Shown: positions 63,661 through 64,000 of the stretch, in pieces
How positions within the stretch are numbered: position 1 is the first letter of the stretch
How the letters are laid out: every line of letters begins with the position of its first letter
NCBI RefSeq assembly: GCF_000384255.1
Contig: NZ_KB913035.1
Span: forward strand, 2,495,093 to 2,559,092
Origin: Methylotenera mobilis 13
GTDB taxonomy: Bacteria; Pseudomonadota; Gammaproteobacteria; Burkholderiales; Methylophilaceae
Reading direction: 5' to 3'
DNA length: 64,000 nucleotides
Notes under the pieces: model-generated
Databases searched by the model: none
What the model was told of the DNA's origin: nothing
The model's input: only the letters and a program-made list of their open reading frames with translations
Program-made: the position numbers and the translations under genes

Positions 63661-64000
63661 TTAAAGTAAAAAGTTAGCGAAACTATAATAAAGTGGGATT
63701 CCAAAAAGAACGTTAAATGGAAAGGTAATCCCTAAAGCTAACGTTAAATAAATAGAAGGATTTGCCTCTGGTATTGCCATCCTCATCGCTGGTGGCACTG
63801 CAATATAGGATGCGCTTGCCGCCAACACACCCACAAGGGTTGAGCCGCCAACGCTAAAATTTAACAAGTAGGCCCCTATCATCACGCCTATTAACCCAGA
63901 AATTAATGGCATGAGTGCACCAAAGCAAATTAAAAACTTACCTGCAACTTTAAAGTCACTTATTTTCTTTCCAGCCTCCATACCCATGGATAATAAAAAT
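63661..64000 (-). CDS. Sodium-dependent bicarbonate transporter SbtA-like (C-terminal part)
   Basis: The frame is open to the right edge; an internal ATG at 63987 is only a Met codon, since coding continues upstream (FLLSMGMEAGKK). The part seen has at least three hydrophobic segments, with ISDFKVAGKFLICFGALMPL, GSTLVGVLAASASYIAVPPAMRMAIPEANPS and LTLALGITFPFNVLFGIPLYY (fragments), which matches the SbtA family C-terminal domain. SbtA imports bicarbonate with sodium at the inner membrane. Start is outside the window. Confidence 0.87.
   Translation of the reverse strand, partial: FLLSMGMEAGKKISDFKVAGKFLICFGALMPLISGLIGVMIGAYLLNFSVGGSTLVGVLAASASYIAVPPAMRMAIPEANPSIYLTLALGITFPFNVLFGIPLYYSFANFLL

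Overview
The window looks like a chromosomal segment of a low-to-moderate G+C betaproteobacterium, most likely a methylotroph of the Methylophilaceae (Methylotenera-like). This is inferred from the gene set: a PQQ precursor peptide beside a PQQ sugar dehydrogenase, a large DUF3683-type FAD/Fe-S oxidoreductase, HemJ, PpiB-LpxH, NusB-RibH, Coq7/DUF2322 and OlsB/OlsA. No 16S rRNA gene is present to confirm it.

Layout. 1-7.2 kb: PpiB end, LpxH, a signalling trio (PP2C phosphatase, FHA protein, GAF/HD-GYP phosphodiesterase), ribH-nusB and an OFA-type MFS transporter. 7.3-10.3 kb: phoB-phoR-lipoprotein behind a three-copy Pho box. 10.4-22.2 kb: the FAD/Fe-S fusion oxidoreductase, a TlpA-like protein, HemJ, TetR, a PfkB kinase, a glycine-zipper lipoprotein, olsB-olsA behind a five-copy array of Pho-box half-sites, apaH and a di-heme cytochrome c. 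22.4-29.6 kb: an integrated 7.1 kb mobile element in tRNA-Arg(CCG). 29.8-40 kb: OsmC-YcaO fusion, a LysR-controlled pirin/isochorismatase/ABM operon, ankyrin protein, orphan UmuD-like protease, thioredoxin, orphan pqqA and PQQ sugar dehydrogenase. 40-58.4 kb: tRNA-Leu(CAA), queA, lytic transglycosylase, proS, lemA-TPM-TPM operon, tsaB-rimI-UDG-like operon, arfB, DinG-type helicase, NlpC/P60 peptidase, ferritin-like protein, CtpA, GlcF-like protein, coq7. 58.5-64 kb: an apparent five-gene operon sbtA-sbtB-ABC-HlyD-TolC running off the right edge.

The most unusual region is the mobile element. A large serine recombinase abuts tRNA-Arg, and its last codons are read through the antisense strand of the tRNA. 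A matching GGGCGC(A/G)CCA lies 7,120 bp away, next to a hairpin that would be the tRNA's original terminator. Joining the two element ends rebuilds an attP of about 51 bp with inverted GTGCCCA arms. Integration appears to have exchanged the tRNA discriminator base (G to A). The element carries a replication-initiation-factor protein, small coupled ORFs and a divergent NACHT (STAND) NTPase, a plausible anti-phage gene. The NACHT gene is cut by an IS256-family element with a perfect 8-bp target duplication, and it rejoins exactly in frame to 590 codons.

Other notable points: the PhoBR system and the olsBA genes share 11-bp-spaced Pho repeats, which suggests phosphate-controlled membrane lipid remodelling. 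The ABC protein in the SbtA/SbtB operon has a degenerate Q-loop, signature, catalytic glutamate and H-loop. A UDG-family protein in the tsaB operon lacks the family's active-site motif and carries a PVIE tandem repeat.
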